Below, piece by piece: positions 8,261 to 15,989 of a stretch of 64,000 nt of DNA. Position 1 is the first letter of the stretch. Each line of letters begins with the position of its first letter. This DNA is from an uncultured Verrucomicrobiota bacterium (GTDB lineage Bacteria > Verrucomicrobiota > Verrucomicrobiia > Opitutales > Seribacteraceae). Location: contig CACMBV010000009.1 in assembly GCA_902612125.1 (NCBI GenBank), positions 1 to 64,000 of the forward strand, read 5' to 3'. The notes beneath the pieces were generated by a model. It did no database searches. It was given only the letters and a program-made list of their open reading frames with translations, and was not told the DNA's origin. The translations under genes were made by a program, and so were the position numbers.

Positions 8261-9612
8261 AAATGAATCAGTTTTTTTACTTACCGTGGTGGGTTTTAGC
8301 CATTGTTACTACAGGTACAACGACGAGCGGAAAAGAAAGCAAAAAACTCAACATTGTTTTGATCATGGCGGATGATGTCGGCTATGAATGTTTCAGTGCC
8401 TATGGGAGCAAGGAGTTCTCGACCCCAAGACTTGACGCACTTGCGGCCAGGGGCATGCGCTTCGATCACTGCCACTCCACGCCCTTGTGCACACCCAGTC
8501 GGGTCAATCTGATGACCGGAAAGTCAAATGTGTTCAATTATGTCGACTTTGGGGTATTCCCCAAAGGAGAACCGACCTTCGCCAATCACTTCAAAGAGCA
8601 CGGTTACATGACGGCTGTGGCAGGCAAGTGGCAATTATTAACAAAGAAAAACGGAATCTTACCCAGGGAAGCGGGCTTCGACCGGCATTGCGTCTGGAAT
8701 ATTCCCGGGACGGAACGCAGGCGTTACTGGGAACCTTCGCTGATGCATGACGGCAAGGTCATCAATCACGGCGAGGAAAAATACGGATCAACGGTCATCG
8801 CGGATTACCTGATTGATTTCATCAAGACGAACCAGGACAAACCGTTTCTCGCCTACTACCCGATGAACCTGCCGCACAGTCCTTTTGACCCGACTCCCCG
8901 GAGCGTGAACCGAAGTAACAAAGATGGGAAGCAGAACTTCATCGACATGGTGGCATACATGGATCACTGCGTCGGACGGATCGAGGACACCCTGATCGAG
9001 CTTGGATTGCGTGAGAATACCTTGATGATCTTCACGGCGGACAACGGAACCAGCTCCAGCCTGACCCTCGATTTTTTTGGCAAGGAGCGCAAGGGAGGGA
9101 AGGGCTACACCCACGACCACGGAACCAAGGTGCCGTTGATCATAAACCTCCCGGGGCGTATCAAGGCCGGCCAGGTGAACAAGGATCTGATTTGCTTTTC
9201 CGATCTTTTCCCAACCATCGTGGAGGCGGCAAATCTACCGGGCAAGAAAATCACCCAGGCAGATGGGTGGAGCTTCTGGCCTCAATGCCTGGGGAAGGAG
9301 GGTAAAAAGCGTGAGTGGATTTACGGCTACTACTTTCCGCGTCCGTTTTCGAAGCAGTTTGATATGAAGTATTCTCATTGGGAAGTAGCTTGGGCACGAA
9401 ACAAGCACTACAAACTTTATCGGGACGGTCGCTTCTTCGACGTGATCGAAGATGTTCGCGAAGAGACACCTCTTGGGAAGCAGGTGGACCTTGGCGCCGT
9501 GCACAACAGCCTGCAGGCGGCTCTTGACAAATATCCTCTGAGAGGCGGAAAAATTGACTATGAACAGGTGACCGGTGTACGCAAGGCACCCGGAACCAAG
9601 AAGAAAAAATAA
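8257..9612 (+). CDS. Exported type I (formylglycine) sulfatase
   Basis: The start at 8257 overlaps the previous stop in an ATGA; the longer frame back to 8131 is an artefact inside the esterase gene. Numbering from 8257, D39-D40 (IMADDVGYE) bind metal and C78 in LCTPSRVNLMTGK is the formylglycine site. Other blocks are AVAGKWQL, MIFTADNGT and THDHGTKVPL. About 451 residues is a compact sulfatase length. The tail is basic (GTKKKK). This gene ends the esterase/sulfatase run; the 177 bases to the convergent gene at 9790 hold nothing recognisable. Confidence 0.92.
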   Translation: MKMNQFFYLPWWVLAIVTTGTTTSGKESKKLNIVLIMADDVGYECFSAYGSKEFSTPRLDALAARGMRFDHCHSTPLCTPSRVNLMTGKSNVFNYVDFGVFPKGEPTFANHFKEHGYMTAVAGKWQLLTKKNGILPREAGFDRHCVWNIPGTERRRYWEPSLMHDGKVINHGEEKYGSTVIADYLIDFIKTNQDKPFLAYYPMNLPHSPFDPTPRSVNRSNKDGKQNFIDMVAYMDHCVGRIEDTLIELGLRENTLMIFTADNGTSSSLTLDFFGKERKGGKGYTHDHGTKVPLIINLPGRIKAGQVNKDLICFSDLFPTIVEAANLPGKKITQADGWSFWPQCLGKEGKKREWIYGYYFPRPFSKQFDMKYSHWEVAWARNKHYKLYRDGRFFDVIEDVREETPLGKQVDLGAVHNSLQAALDKYPLRGGKIDYEQVTGVRKAPGTKKKK

Positions 9613-9789
9613 AAAGGTTTAATAATGAGGGAAATAATTTCTTCACTTTCCTGTATCCCTGGTTGAGCCCGGGGAGCAAAAATGGCCTCCAATCGATTAA
9701 CATTCTCACTGAGACATGGCTATGGTGAAGAATTTAGATATCCCCAAGTCAATCGCCCGGCTCAATGATCAAAACATTATCAGGAATCC

Positions 9790-10533
9790 TTAGAGTTGGC
9801 CGGAAATAGGACCATGATTTTTCTGATCAAAAGGATAGAAGCTAACCTCAATTTGCTGATTTTTCTGACGCATGAAGGTCTTAAATTCACGCAGTAATAA
9901 AATGGTCCTCGAGGAGCGACTGACAGAGGCAAGACAATGAAACAGAAAACTATTTCGAGAACTTATCCTAGCTTCGATTAGGGCAGCTCCAGACTTTTGG
10001 GCCATCCTGCGAAAATTCATTTTCCATGGAGATTCCTTAATGCTTAGGCAGGTCCAATCAAAATGTTCCACTGTTCCGGCCGGAAACAGACAAATACATC
10101 CATCTTCATCTAAATGTGAAAGCAACTGCCTTACGGTTGAGAAATTTCTTCCCTTCCCGTCGTTTGCCCGGGTAATGAATAACTCATTAAAGTGTGGGAT
10201 TTCGTGGAGTAACTGGTTAACCACAAACTTTAAATCCGGCCTAATCGCTTCCAGACAAAAAAGGAGCACTAAGCCGTCGCCCACACCCCGTGGGTGATTG
10301 GAAACCACCAGCAATGGACAACCCGTTGGAATTTTTTCCAATCCGTTAACTTTGATTCTTTTTTCTAGGTTGGAAATCTTCAGTAAATAACCCATAGCTT
10401 CCGCTTGGCTCTTAAAACTCGACAGCTGACGGAGCAGATTATTGGTAAAATCCATTGCCAGTAATTTATCCAGAAGTGCAACTGTCAGTTTTCCCTGTAG
10501 CATCACGGGAAGCTTGGATTTTAGGGTAAACAC
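9790..10533 (-). CDS. PlsC-like lysophospholipid/N-acyltransferase-family protein
   Basis: A 247-residue protein with the acyltransferase blocks VVSNHPRGVGDGLVL (His80, Asp86) and LFPAGTVEHFDW. The spacing NHP-x-G-x-x-D-G is that of the hemolysin/ornithine-lipid-type acyltransferase branch rather than classical PlsC. Family members move acyl chains to lipid or amine acceptors at the membrane. It is the last gene of the operon, 11 bases after the YcaO stop. A GTG start at 10533 is used; an ATG at 10503 would remove ten residues. In context it may add a fatty acyl group to the pathway product, but it could also be a separate lipid gene. Confidence 0.72.
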   Translation of the reverse strand: MFTLKSKLPVMLQGKLTVALLDKLLAMDFTNNLLRQLSSFKSQAEAMGYLLKISNLEKRIKVNGLEKIPTGCPLLVVSNHPRGVGDGLVLLFCLEAIRPDLKFVVNQLLHEIPHFNELFITRANDGKGRNFSTVRQLLSHLDEDGCICLFPAGTVEHFDWTCLSIKESPWKMNFRRMAQKSGAALIEARISSRNSFLFHCLASVSRSSRTILLLREFKTFMRQKNQQIEVSFYPFDQKNHGPISGQL

Positions 10534-10544
10534 CTGATATTCGA

Positions 10545-12089
10545 CTAAGTTTTATTCTTCAATGCTAGCTGAGCAGTGTGACTGGATGGCTCCCTGTAGA
10601 GAGCATAGAGATCATGGATCGTCGAATCTATCCGGTTGGCATCAAGCCACAGATCATCTCCAAGTCGGGCCTTGGCTTCCTCATCAATCAGTATGGGAAG
10701 GCAACGAGAGTGAAGTCTTTTCCCCCGACCAACCAATCCCAAGTCCCGGTTTTCTAGTCTTTGATAACCTCTTTCACCGATGCGGTAATAACTCATTGTT
10801 TCACCCTCCAGTTTGGTTACCACAGCCTTGACTGCCCGTGGACCGGAAGTACCCTCAGGCGAAGCGTCAAAGTAGAAAATAGATAACTTTTCATCAATTA
10901 GCTTTTTAGACAAAGAGTCCAGCCTGACCGGGTGGGATAGACTGGAGGAGTGGGATTCGTATGGCAGACTGGAAAACTTCACTTTAGTTTTTGAAGAAAG
11001 TACACTTTGCTCCAGTAGTTCCAATAACTCAGAGGGAGTCTTGCCCAGCCAGTCGGTCATTGCGTTTAGTGCTCTTTCTTCCTCACAGGCAGGATCTTGA
11101 TGATTGACCACCCGAGCAAAATATTCTTGCGGAGCGATTTTAGCGATTGCCTCCAAAGGACCGTGCATGAATGTCTTTCTGCATCTGGAAGCGAGGTATT
11201 CGGTTGAAGCCTTGCGAAGGGCTTTTTCGCGATTCGCATCAACCGCTTCTCCGCATGAAGTTACCACGAGGGGAAAGTGGTCGTTTTTGCCTCGTATGTA
11301 ATGGTCTTCCGCCGTGACATAAAGATTACAGAGGCCAAAATCGGTCGATGCAAGCTTTGGCCTGAGATTAATGCCAATATTTGCCAATTCGTTGAAAATC
11401 GAAAGGACTTCCGCATCAATTATCTCGTCCAATTCAATGTCGATTCCTTGATCCATGGCCCGGAAGTTGGTGCAATTTCCATCTCTTTGTAAAAGTTCGT
11501 AAATTGCGTGTAACAAGGCCTGCTCAAGGGTTTTTCCGGCACCCAATCCACAGGTAATGGGCGTGATAATTCTTTTGGACAAGTTCCCAGTATCATGAAG
11601 AACATTGAGGGTTGGTGATTCGTAATCACTCACAGATGCTGCAATGAATTCCCTGGGTATCCAATGGGGACTCATGGATGGATACGACTTCACTTCTACC
11701 CACTTCAATGGAATTTGTTTCGTGTAAAAACTACCCGCAGGAAGACAAAGGTGTTCGGGATTGATGACCCGATCAGTTCCAAACAAATCTGTCATCTCCA
11801 AGTAACTTAGTCCCAAACAGGATGGGGCATTTTGCAAAGAATAATGAAGATGATAGGTCTCACTTATTTCTCCGAGAGCCCCAACTTCGGATTCAAGTTC
11901 GCTGGTTCCATATCCAAAGCCATCATTGGTGAATCCTTGTTCGTCCCGTAATGAAGCGACTTTTATGGAAAAGCCGGTCCTGTCCAAGTCTCTTAAATCA
12001 AACGAAAAAAGGTTTTTACCATCCAGATGCTCAAGGTAGAGGTTTTTTGCCTCAACTAATGAATCATGACATGGAGCAACCGACTGCAT
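10545..12089 (-). CDS. YcaO-domain protein
   Basis: A 514-residue protein with the two glutamate-rich ATP-binding blocks of YcaO enzymes: GTSELESEVGALGEISE (about residues 61-77) and GLGAGKTLEQALLHAIYELL followed by QRDG (about 181-204). YcaO enzymes use ATP to activate amide carbonyls, giving azolines, thioamides or amidines in peptides, and occasionally act on small molecules. The C-terminus lacks the PxPxP ending common in azoline-forming YcaOs. No E1/ocin-ThiF partner, TfuA protein or convincing precursor peptide lies nearby, which argues for a small-molecule or unusual substrate. It begins 37 bases after the GNAT-type gene. The fold call is firm; the reaction is unknown. Confidence 0.85.
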   Translation of the reverse strand: MQSVAPCHDSLVEAKNLYLEHLDGKNLFSFDLRDLDRTGFSIKVASLRDEQGFTNDGFGYGTSELESEVGALGEISETYHLHYSLQNAPSCLGLSYLEMTDLFGTDRVINPEHLCLPAGSFYTKQIPLKWVEVKSYPSMSPHWIPREFIAASVSDYESPTLNVLHDTGNLSKRIITPITCGLGAGKTLEQALLHAIYELLQRDGNCTNFRAMDQGIDIELDEIIDAEVLSIFNELANIGINLRPKLASTDFGLCNLYVTAEDHYIRGKNDHFPLVVTSCGEAVDANREKALRKASTEYLASRCRKTFMHGPLEAIAKIAPQEYFARVVNHQDPACEEERALNAMTDWLGKTPSELLELLEQSVLSSKTKVKFSSLPYESHSSSLSHPVRLDSLSKKLIDEKLSIFYFDASPEGTSGPRAVKAVVTKLEGETMSYYRIGERGYQRLENRDLGLVGRGKRLHSRCLPILIDEEAKARLGDDLWLDANRIDSTIHDLYALYREPSSHTAQLALKNKT

Positions 12090-12126
12090 GAAGATAAAAT
12101 GGTTAGGTTAAAGAAAAAATTATCAT

Positions 12127-13053
12127 TTAGCTATTGAGCGTAATGGAATAACGGCGCGATTTAGCAATGATTTCAGCCCCCGCGTTTTTTGCAAGATGCA
12201 GGGTTTCCTGATGTCTTTCAGAATTTGCATTGAAGCAAAGAAAATCGATATCGATCTCCAACCCCTGGCGGACTGCTTCGTTAATAAGAACTGCATTCAC
12301 CCATGATCCCCTAAAATTTTTCTCCACCCATCGTATGAGAATTTCATAGGTTTTGATTTCGGTGTGCTTGGCTACCAAAATAATACCGACCATTTCTCCC
12401 ATAAATAAAACGGATAGACAATGATCTTGTGAAAAAGACTTTAATGAATCGCCTTTGAACTTATTGCGGAAGTCATAGTCGTCCATCATACCTGATTCGT
12501 GTAAGATTTTCATTGCGGTGTTGGAAACTTCCTTAATCGGTACCACTTTGTATCCGGGTGGAATTTTATTTTTTTTTGCCAAAGCTTTGGCGATCCGCGT
12601 TGCCCGCCTGGCAAAGAGTGTGAAAGGGACCCGTAAGGTAATAGATTCATCGATTGGTTTGAAACCAGCACTGATCAGTGCGGGTAAATCATTTCCTTTG
12701 AATAATGGTAATTTTTCTTGGGTGACCAACTGACGGATACCCATGTCAGATGCAATCTTCTTAACACATTGTAACGAGTCCCCGGAAAAATTATGAGAAC
12801 CACTTTCATTGAGGTTTCTAATTACAAATCTGCCATCCTCTTTGGCTGGATTTGAGAGTCGATGGACTCCAATCAGATAGCTTGTTTTGCGTTGGCTTGG
12901 AAAAGCGTGAATTCTGGTTTGTTCGCAATCTGGAAAGGGGATGCTTCGAATTGCCTCAGAGGTGACGTTAGTGGGCTCAAATGTTTTATTAGAAGGTAAG
13001 GTATACCTGGTCCTTCTTGTGGTGCTAGTTGGTATGTGCGATGTTGTTTTCAT
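12127..13053 (-). CDS. GNAT-type acyltransferase, possibly tandem-domain
   Basis: A 308-residue protein. The C-terminal half (about 190-305) reads as a GNAT-like domain: CLSVLFMGEMVGIILVAK strand pair, YEILIRWVEKNFRGSWVNAVL, then FNANSERHQETLHLAKNAGAE. The N-terminal half (about 55-150) has a weaker GNAT-like pattern ending GFKPIDESITLRVPF. Two GNAT units in ~310 residues resembles the layout of mycothiol acetyltransferase MshD, though I see no specific signature. The start ATG lies 29 bases inside the 3' end of the MBL-fold gene, so translation is probably coupled. It could acylate an amine freed by the neighbouring deacetylase; this is inference. Confidence 0.6.
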   Translation of the reverse strand: MKTTSHIPTSTTRRTRYTLPSNKTFEPTNVTSEAIRSIPFPDCEQTRIHAFPSQRKTSYLIGVHRLSNPAKEDGRFVIRNLNESGSHNFSGDSLQCVKKIASDMGIRQLVTQEKLPLFKGNDLPALISAGFKPIDESITLRVPFTLFARRATRIAKALAKKNKIPPGYKVVPIKEVSNTAMKILHESGMMDDYDFRNKFKGDSLKSFSQDHCLSVLFMGEMVGIILVAKHTEIKTYEILIRWVEKNFRGSWVNAVLINEAVRQGLEIDIDFLCFNANSERHQETLHLAKNAGAEIIAKSRRYSITLNS

Positions 13054-13927
13054 TTATAAATGGTCTTTGCAGTCGTTCGAGTGAAATGAAATGTGATGAG
13101 GGCCGTTCTACTTGAAAAAGCTCAAATAGTTGTAGGGCTTCTTCACAACCAAAATTAAATACTTGCTCAAAAGGCGTGAATGTTTTGTTAAAATTCATTT
13201 TTGAAAAGACTTTATGATACTGAGCGGCTTCCTTTTGGGTAATCGGTACTCCGCGGACGAATGCTTTATGCGAAGAGACACGAAGAGCCGTTCTGGGCGA
13301 ATCATTTGAGCATTCAAATTTCAACGAGTCTCCGCAAAAGCATATTTCTTTTTCCTTATCGTATGCAAAGGTGTGGCCGGCGAAATGCACTCCACTGTGC
13401 AGAACGGAGAATCTCTCGGTAAATTGTAATATATCATCGAATGGCCAAGTAACCTGAAAGGCTCCTGCCCAAGAATAATCTTCAGGGTGCATAATAATCT
13501 CAGGTTCAAAAAGCTCTTCTATCTGCCAGAGAGCACCGTAAGAATGAGGATGGGAGGAAGAAAGATAGGAAATTCCGCCCAAGTCCCTAATATTACTGAT
13601 TACCTCGTCCGAGAAAACGGTTGCTCCTTCGAAGAGAAAATTACCGGATTGGCTTATCGAGAGGTAGGAATTTGGGCCGATGCCTTCAACTGGCTCATTC
13701 CAAATTCTATATAATCCTTCGAGGAGTTTTTCCATATGGCACGGGTATCGGTCCCTGGCCTCCTCAAAGGGTCGAAAGACCCAATCACCCGTAGGTGGAA
13801 CATGACGGGAATCGAGACAGATTGGACACGAAGTTGGAACCTGGGATGAACGCTGCCAAAAACCACAGTTTGTACAAACGAATGCCGTGAGTCGTAAGGA
13901 GGGTAAAAATGGGGATAGTCCTGGCAT
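13025..13927 (-). CDS. Metallo-beta-lactamase-fold protein with N-terminal zinc ribbon
   Basis: Residues 18-37 contain a four-cysteine knuckle (CTNC ... CPIC) followed by DSRHVPPTGDWVF, as in a family of MBL-fold hydrolases with a rubredoxin/zinc-ribbon-like leader. The MBL region has GPNSYLSISQSGNFLFEG and SSSHPHSYGALWQ in place of the canonical HxHxDH, then HSGVHFAGHTFAYD and CFCGDSLKFE. The incomplete metal motif means catalytic activity is uncertain, although this divergent HPHxYG form is typical of its subfamily. It lies between the PIG-L deacetylase (11-base gap) and the GNAT-type gene (29-base overlap). The role in the pathway is unknown; hydrolysis of a thioester or lactone-like intermediate is one option. 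Confidence 0.72.
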   Translation of the reverse strand: MPGLSPFLPSLRLTAFVCTNCGFWQRSSQVPTSCPICLDSRHVPPTGDWVFRPFEEARDRYPCHMEKLLEGLYRIWNEPVEGIGPNSYLSISQSGNFLFEGATVFSDEVISNIRDLGGISYLSSSHPHSYGALWQIEELFEPEIIMHPEDYSWAGAFQVTWPFDDILQFTERFSVLHSGVHFAGHTFAYDKEKEICFCGDSLKFECSNDSPRTALRVSSHKAFVRGVPITQKEAAQYHKVFSKMNFNKTFTPFEQVFNFGCEEALQLFELFQVERPSSHFISLERLQRPFINENNIAHTN

Positions 13928-13938
13928 AGCTGTCAGTT

Positions 13939-14724
13939 TTAAACTTTCGAGAGCAATGTTTTATTACCCAAAATAGGAAACGAGGAGCTCGGGTTTCTCG
14001 GTACGATGCTTATGCCTTGCTGCCATGCTTCAGATAGGAATGAGGCGGCATTTTGTTCTCCGCCAAACTGATATCCCAGCTGTGAGTGAAATTGACATAC
14101 TCCTCTCAACGAATTCTTTAAGCAATCATCATCGAAATAATAGGTGTAGTCAGTTGAAATAATTGGTGGTGCGGAATTTTTCTTTTTAAATTTACTGTAG
14201 TAAGGTTGATCCAAATAATAAAACAACCCGGTATTTTTACCATCTGGGTTTTCCTCGATGACTCTTTTTAAAAGCCTGTGATCTACATGATTGCCTATCG
14301 CTGAGGGGCTAAATACATAAATTGCCGGAAACTTTTCCATTACTTCGTTTATCCAGCTGCTAATTTCACTCCTAAGTTTTTCCTCTTTTTGCAAATTGCC
14401 AAAAAGAAGATTTGAGGAATTATATCCACGATGAGGTGCTTCGAGAAAAGGGCCATGGACTATTTCTACTTTCTCAATAAGTGTGGCTGCCCAGTTTTTA
14501 TCTTCCAGACGCCGTAATTCCATGTAATCGAAATCTTCGGCGAATCCCTTACTCGTTTGACATTCCAGTGCAAAACCGGAGGGATGCAACTTGGATCCTG
14601 TAAAGCAGGTTGCGACTACACAGCGAAATCCCTCTTCAGAGAGTTTTACGATCAAAGGAGTACAGGAAAATGCAACATCATCCAAATGCGGGGAAAAGAA
14701 AATTATTGAATGATCTCCCGTCAT
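13939..14724 (-). CDS. PIG-L/LmbE-family N-deacetylase
   Basis: A 261-residue cytoplasmic protein with the zinc-site motif [10 protein letters not shown] (H13, D15, D16) and the second motif GNHVDHRLL (H146, D148, H149), both standard for PIG-L/LmbE deacetylases. Family members remove the acetyl group from GlcNAc conjugates, as MshB does in mycothiol and BshB in bacillithiol synthesis. The start overlaps the stop of the GT4 gene by four bases (ATGA), the same glycosyltransferase-then-deacetylase pairing expected for a GlcNAc-conjugate pathway. The exact substrate is inferred only. Confidence 0.85.
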   Translation of the reverse strand: MTGDHSIIFFSPHLDDVAFSCTPLIVKLSEEGFRCVVATCFTGSKLHPSGFALECQTSKGFAEDFDYMELRRLEDKNWAATLIEKVEIVHGPFLEAPHRGYNSSNLLFGNLQKEEKLRSEISSWINEVMEKFPAIYVFSPSAIGNHVDHRLLKRVIEENPDGKNTGLFYYLDQPYYSKFKKKNSAPPIISTDYTYYFDDDCLKNSLRGVCQFHSQLGYQFGGEQNAASFLSEAWQQGISIVPRNPSSSFPILGNKTLLSKV

Positions 14725-15986
14725 AGCAAGTGAGGTTCGTATCTAAACTTGCAACTCAAGTCAGCATTTTCCAGATGGGTAAGAGGATTGTAAATTTTTT
14801 CCCATCCGTCATCAGGTTTTCTTGGAAGCACTTTTTCGATGCTTTTTGTCAGGAGAAGAGATACTGTTTTCCAGCTATATTTTGCATTAACTTCTGAAAT
14901 CGCGGCGGATGCCAATTTTTTTCGGAGGACATGATTTTTAAGTAGCAAACTGATTTTGTCAGCCAGGTCTTCAATATCATGAGGTTCATGGAGCAGCCCA
15001 TTTTCCAGGTGTCTGATGCAGTCTACGACCCCCACTGAATTGGCGGCGATGATTGGAATTCCGCTGGACATGGCTTCGAGTATGGTGTTCGAAAATCCTT
15101 CCGACCAAGTAGGTGAGAGAAAAATTTCAGACTTCCTGTAAATCTCAGGTACATCTGAGTAACGGGCTTTTCCGGTAAATTCAACCAAATGGCTCAATTT
15201 AAGTTTATTGGCCAAGTCTATCGACTCTTCCAAGTCAGGACCAATTCCGCTCACCACAAGCTTAATAGGGCAAGTTTCCTTTACCAGTTGTAAAGCTTCC
15301 AAAAGATCAAAAATCCCTTTTCGTCGATCGACCCGTCCATGGTAAAGAAGTTTTGCCGGGTTGGAAAGTTCTCCCAATTGCGCTGAGCGATTTGGCCGAA
15401 AATCATCCGAGTTAATTGCACCCGGTATAATTAACAATCGTTCCTTGTCCAGGTTATGGTTCTTGCAGACTTCATCGGCAAAGGAACTACTTCCAATAAT
15501 CAGAAGATTTGCATGATTAAGTACCGCAAGCATCGCGGATTTGTGGGTCGAACAACATAACCCGACCCAGTGGCCGTCGCCACCCTGAATGCTAACCACA
15601 TTGGGAATGCCAAGCCTCGAGGAAATTTTCAGGGCGGCCATTCCATTGGGATAACAATATTGTGCGTGTATCAAGTCGAACGGCTTCCTCTTATGCAGGG
15701 TCACTGCAAGTTTGACCATCTGATCCATGTCAGACTCAAAATCTGCAGGCTTACCGGAGTTGGCGATTTCTTCGCCGTGGCTGCGCAACCCATGAATCTC
15801 CACCTTATCCAGAAGACTTGGTGGTCCGCCACCGTATATCCTGGTCCCTACTTCATCCTCCCTGTACTGGGATATCATAACCATATCATGTCCCAAATTC
15901 GTCATCTCGCGCAGGTAATTCATGGCATAGACACTCATTCCGCTTATGGTTGGAAAATACCTTCTGGACAAAAAGCATATTCTCAT
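14721..15986 (-). CDS. GT4-family glycosyltransferase
   Basis: A 421-residue GT-B enzyme. The N-terminal domain starts [17 protein letters not shown] with the donor-side glycine loop. The C-terminal domain has [12 protein letters not shown] (about 213-224) and [17 protein letters not shown] with the EX7E pair E296/E304. This architecture is shared with MshA and BshA, which move GlcNAc to inositol phosphate or malate, but also with many polysaccharide enzymes. It lies three bases after the methyltransferase-oxidoreductase fusion and overlaps the deacetylase by four. It probably attaches a sugar, perhaps GlcNAc given the PIG-L partner, to the pathway cyclitol. Confidence 0.85.
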   Translation of the reverse strand: MRICFLSRRYFPTISGMSVYAMNYLREMTNLGHDMVMISQYREDEVGTRIYGGGPPSLLDKVEIHGLRSHGEEIANSGKPADFESDMDQMVKLAVTLHKRKPFDLIHAQYCYPNGMAALKISSRLGIPNVVSIQGGDGHWVGLCCSTHKSAMLAVLNHANLLIIGSSSFADEVCKNHNLDKERLLIIPGAINSDDFRPNRSAQLGELSNPAKLLYHGRVDRRKGIFDLLEALQLVKETCPIKLVVSGIGPDLEESIDLANKLKLSHLVEFTGKARYSDVPEIYRKSEIFLSPTWSEGFSNTILEAMSSGIPIIAANSVGVVDCIRHLENGLLHEPHDIEDLADKISLLLKNHVLRKKLASAAISEVNAKYSWKTVSLLLTKSIEKVLPRKPDDGWEKIYNPLTHLENADLSCKFRYEPHLL

Positions 15987-15989
15987 AAG

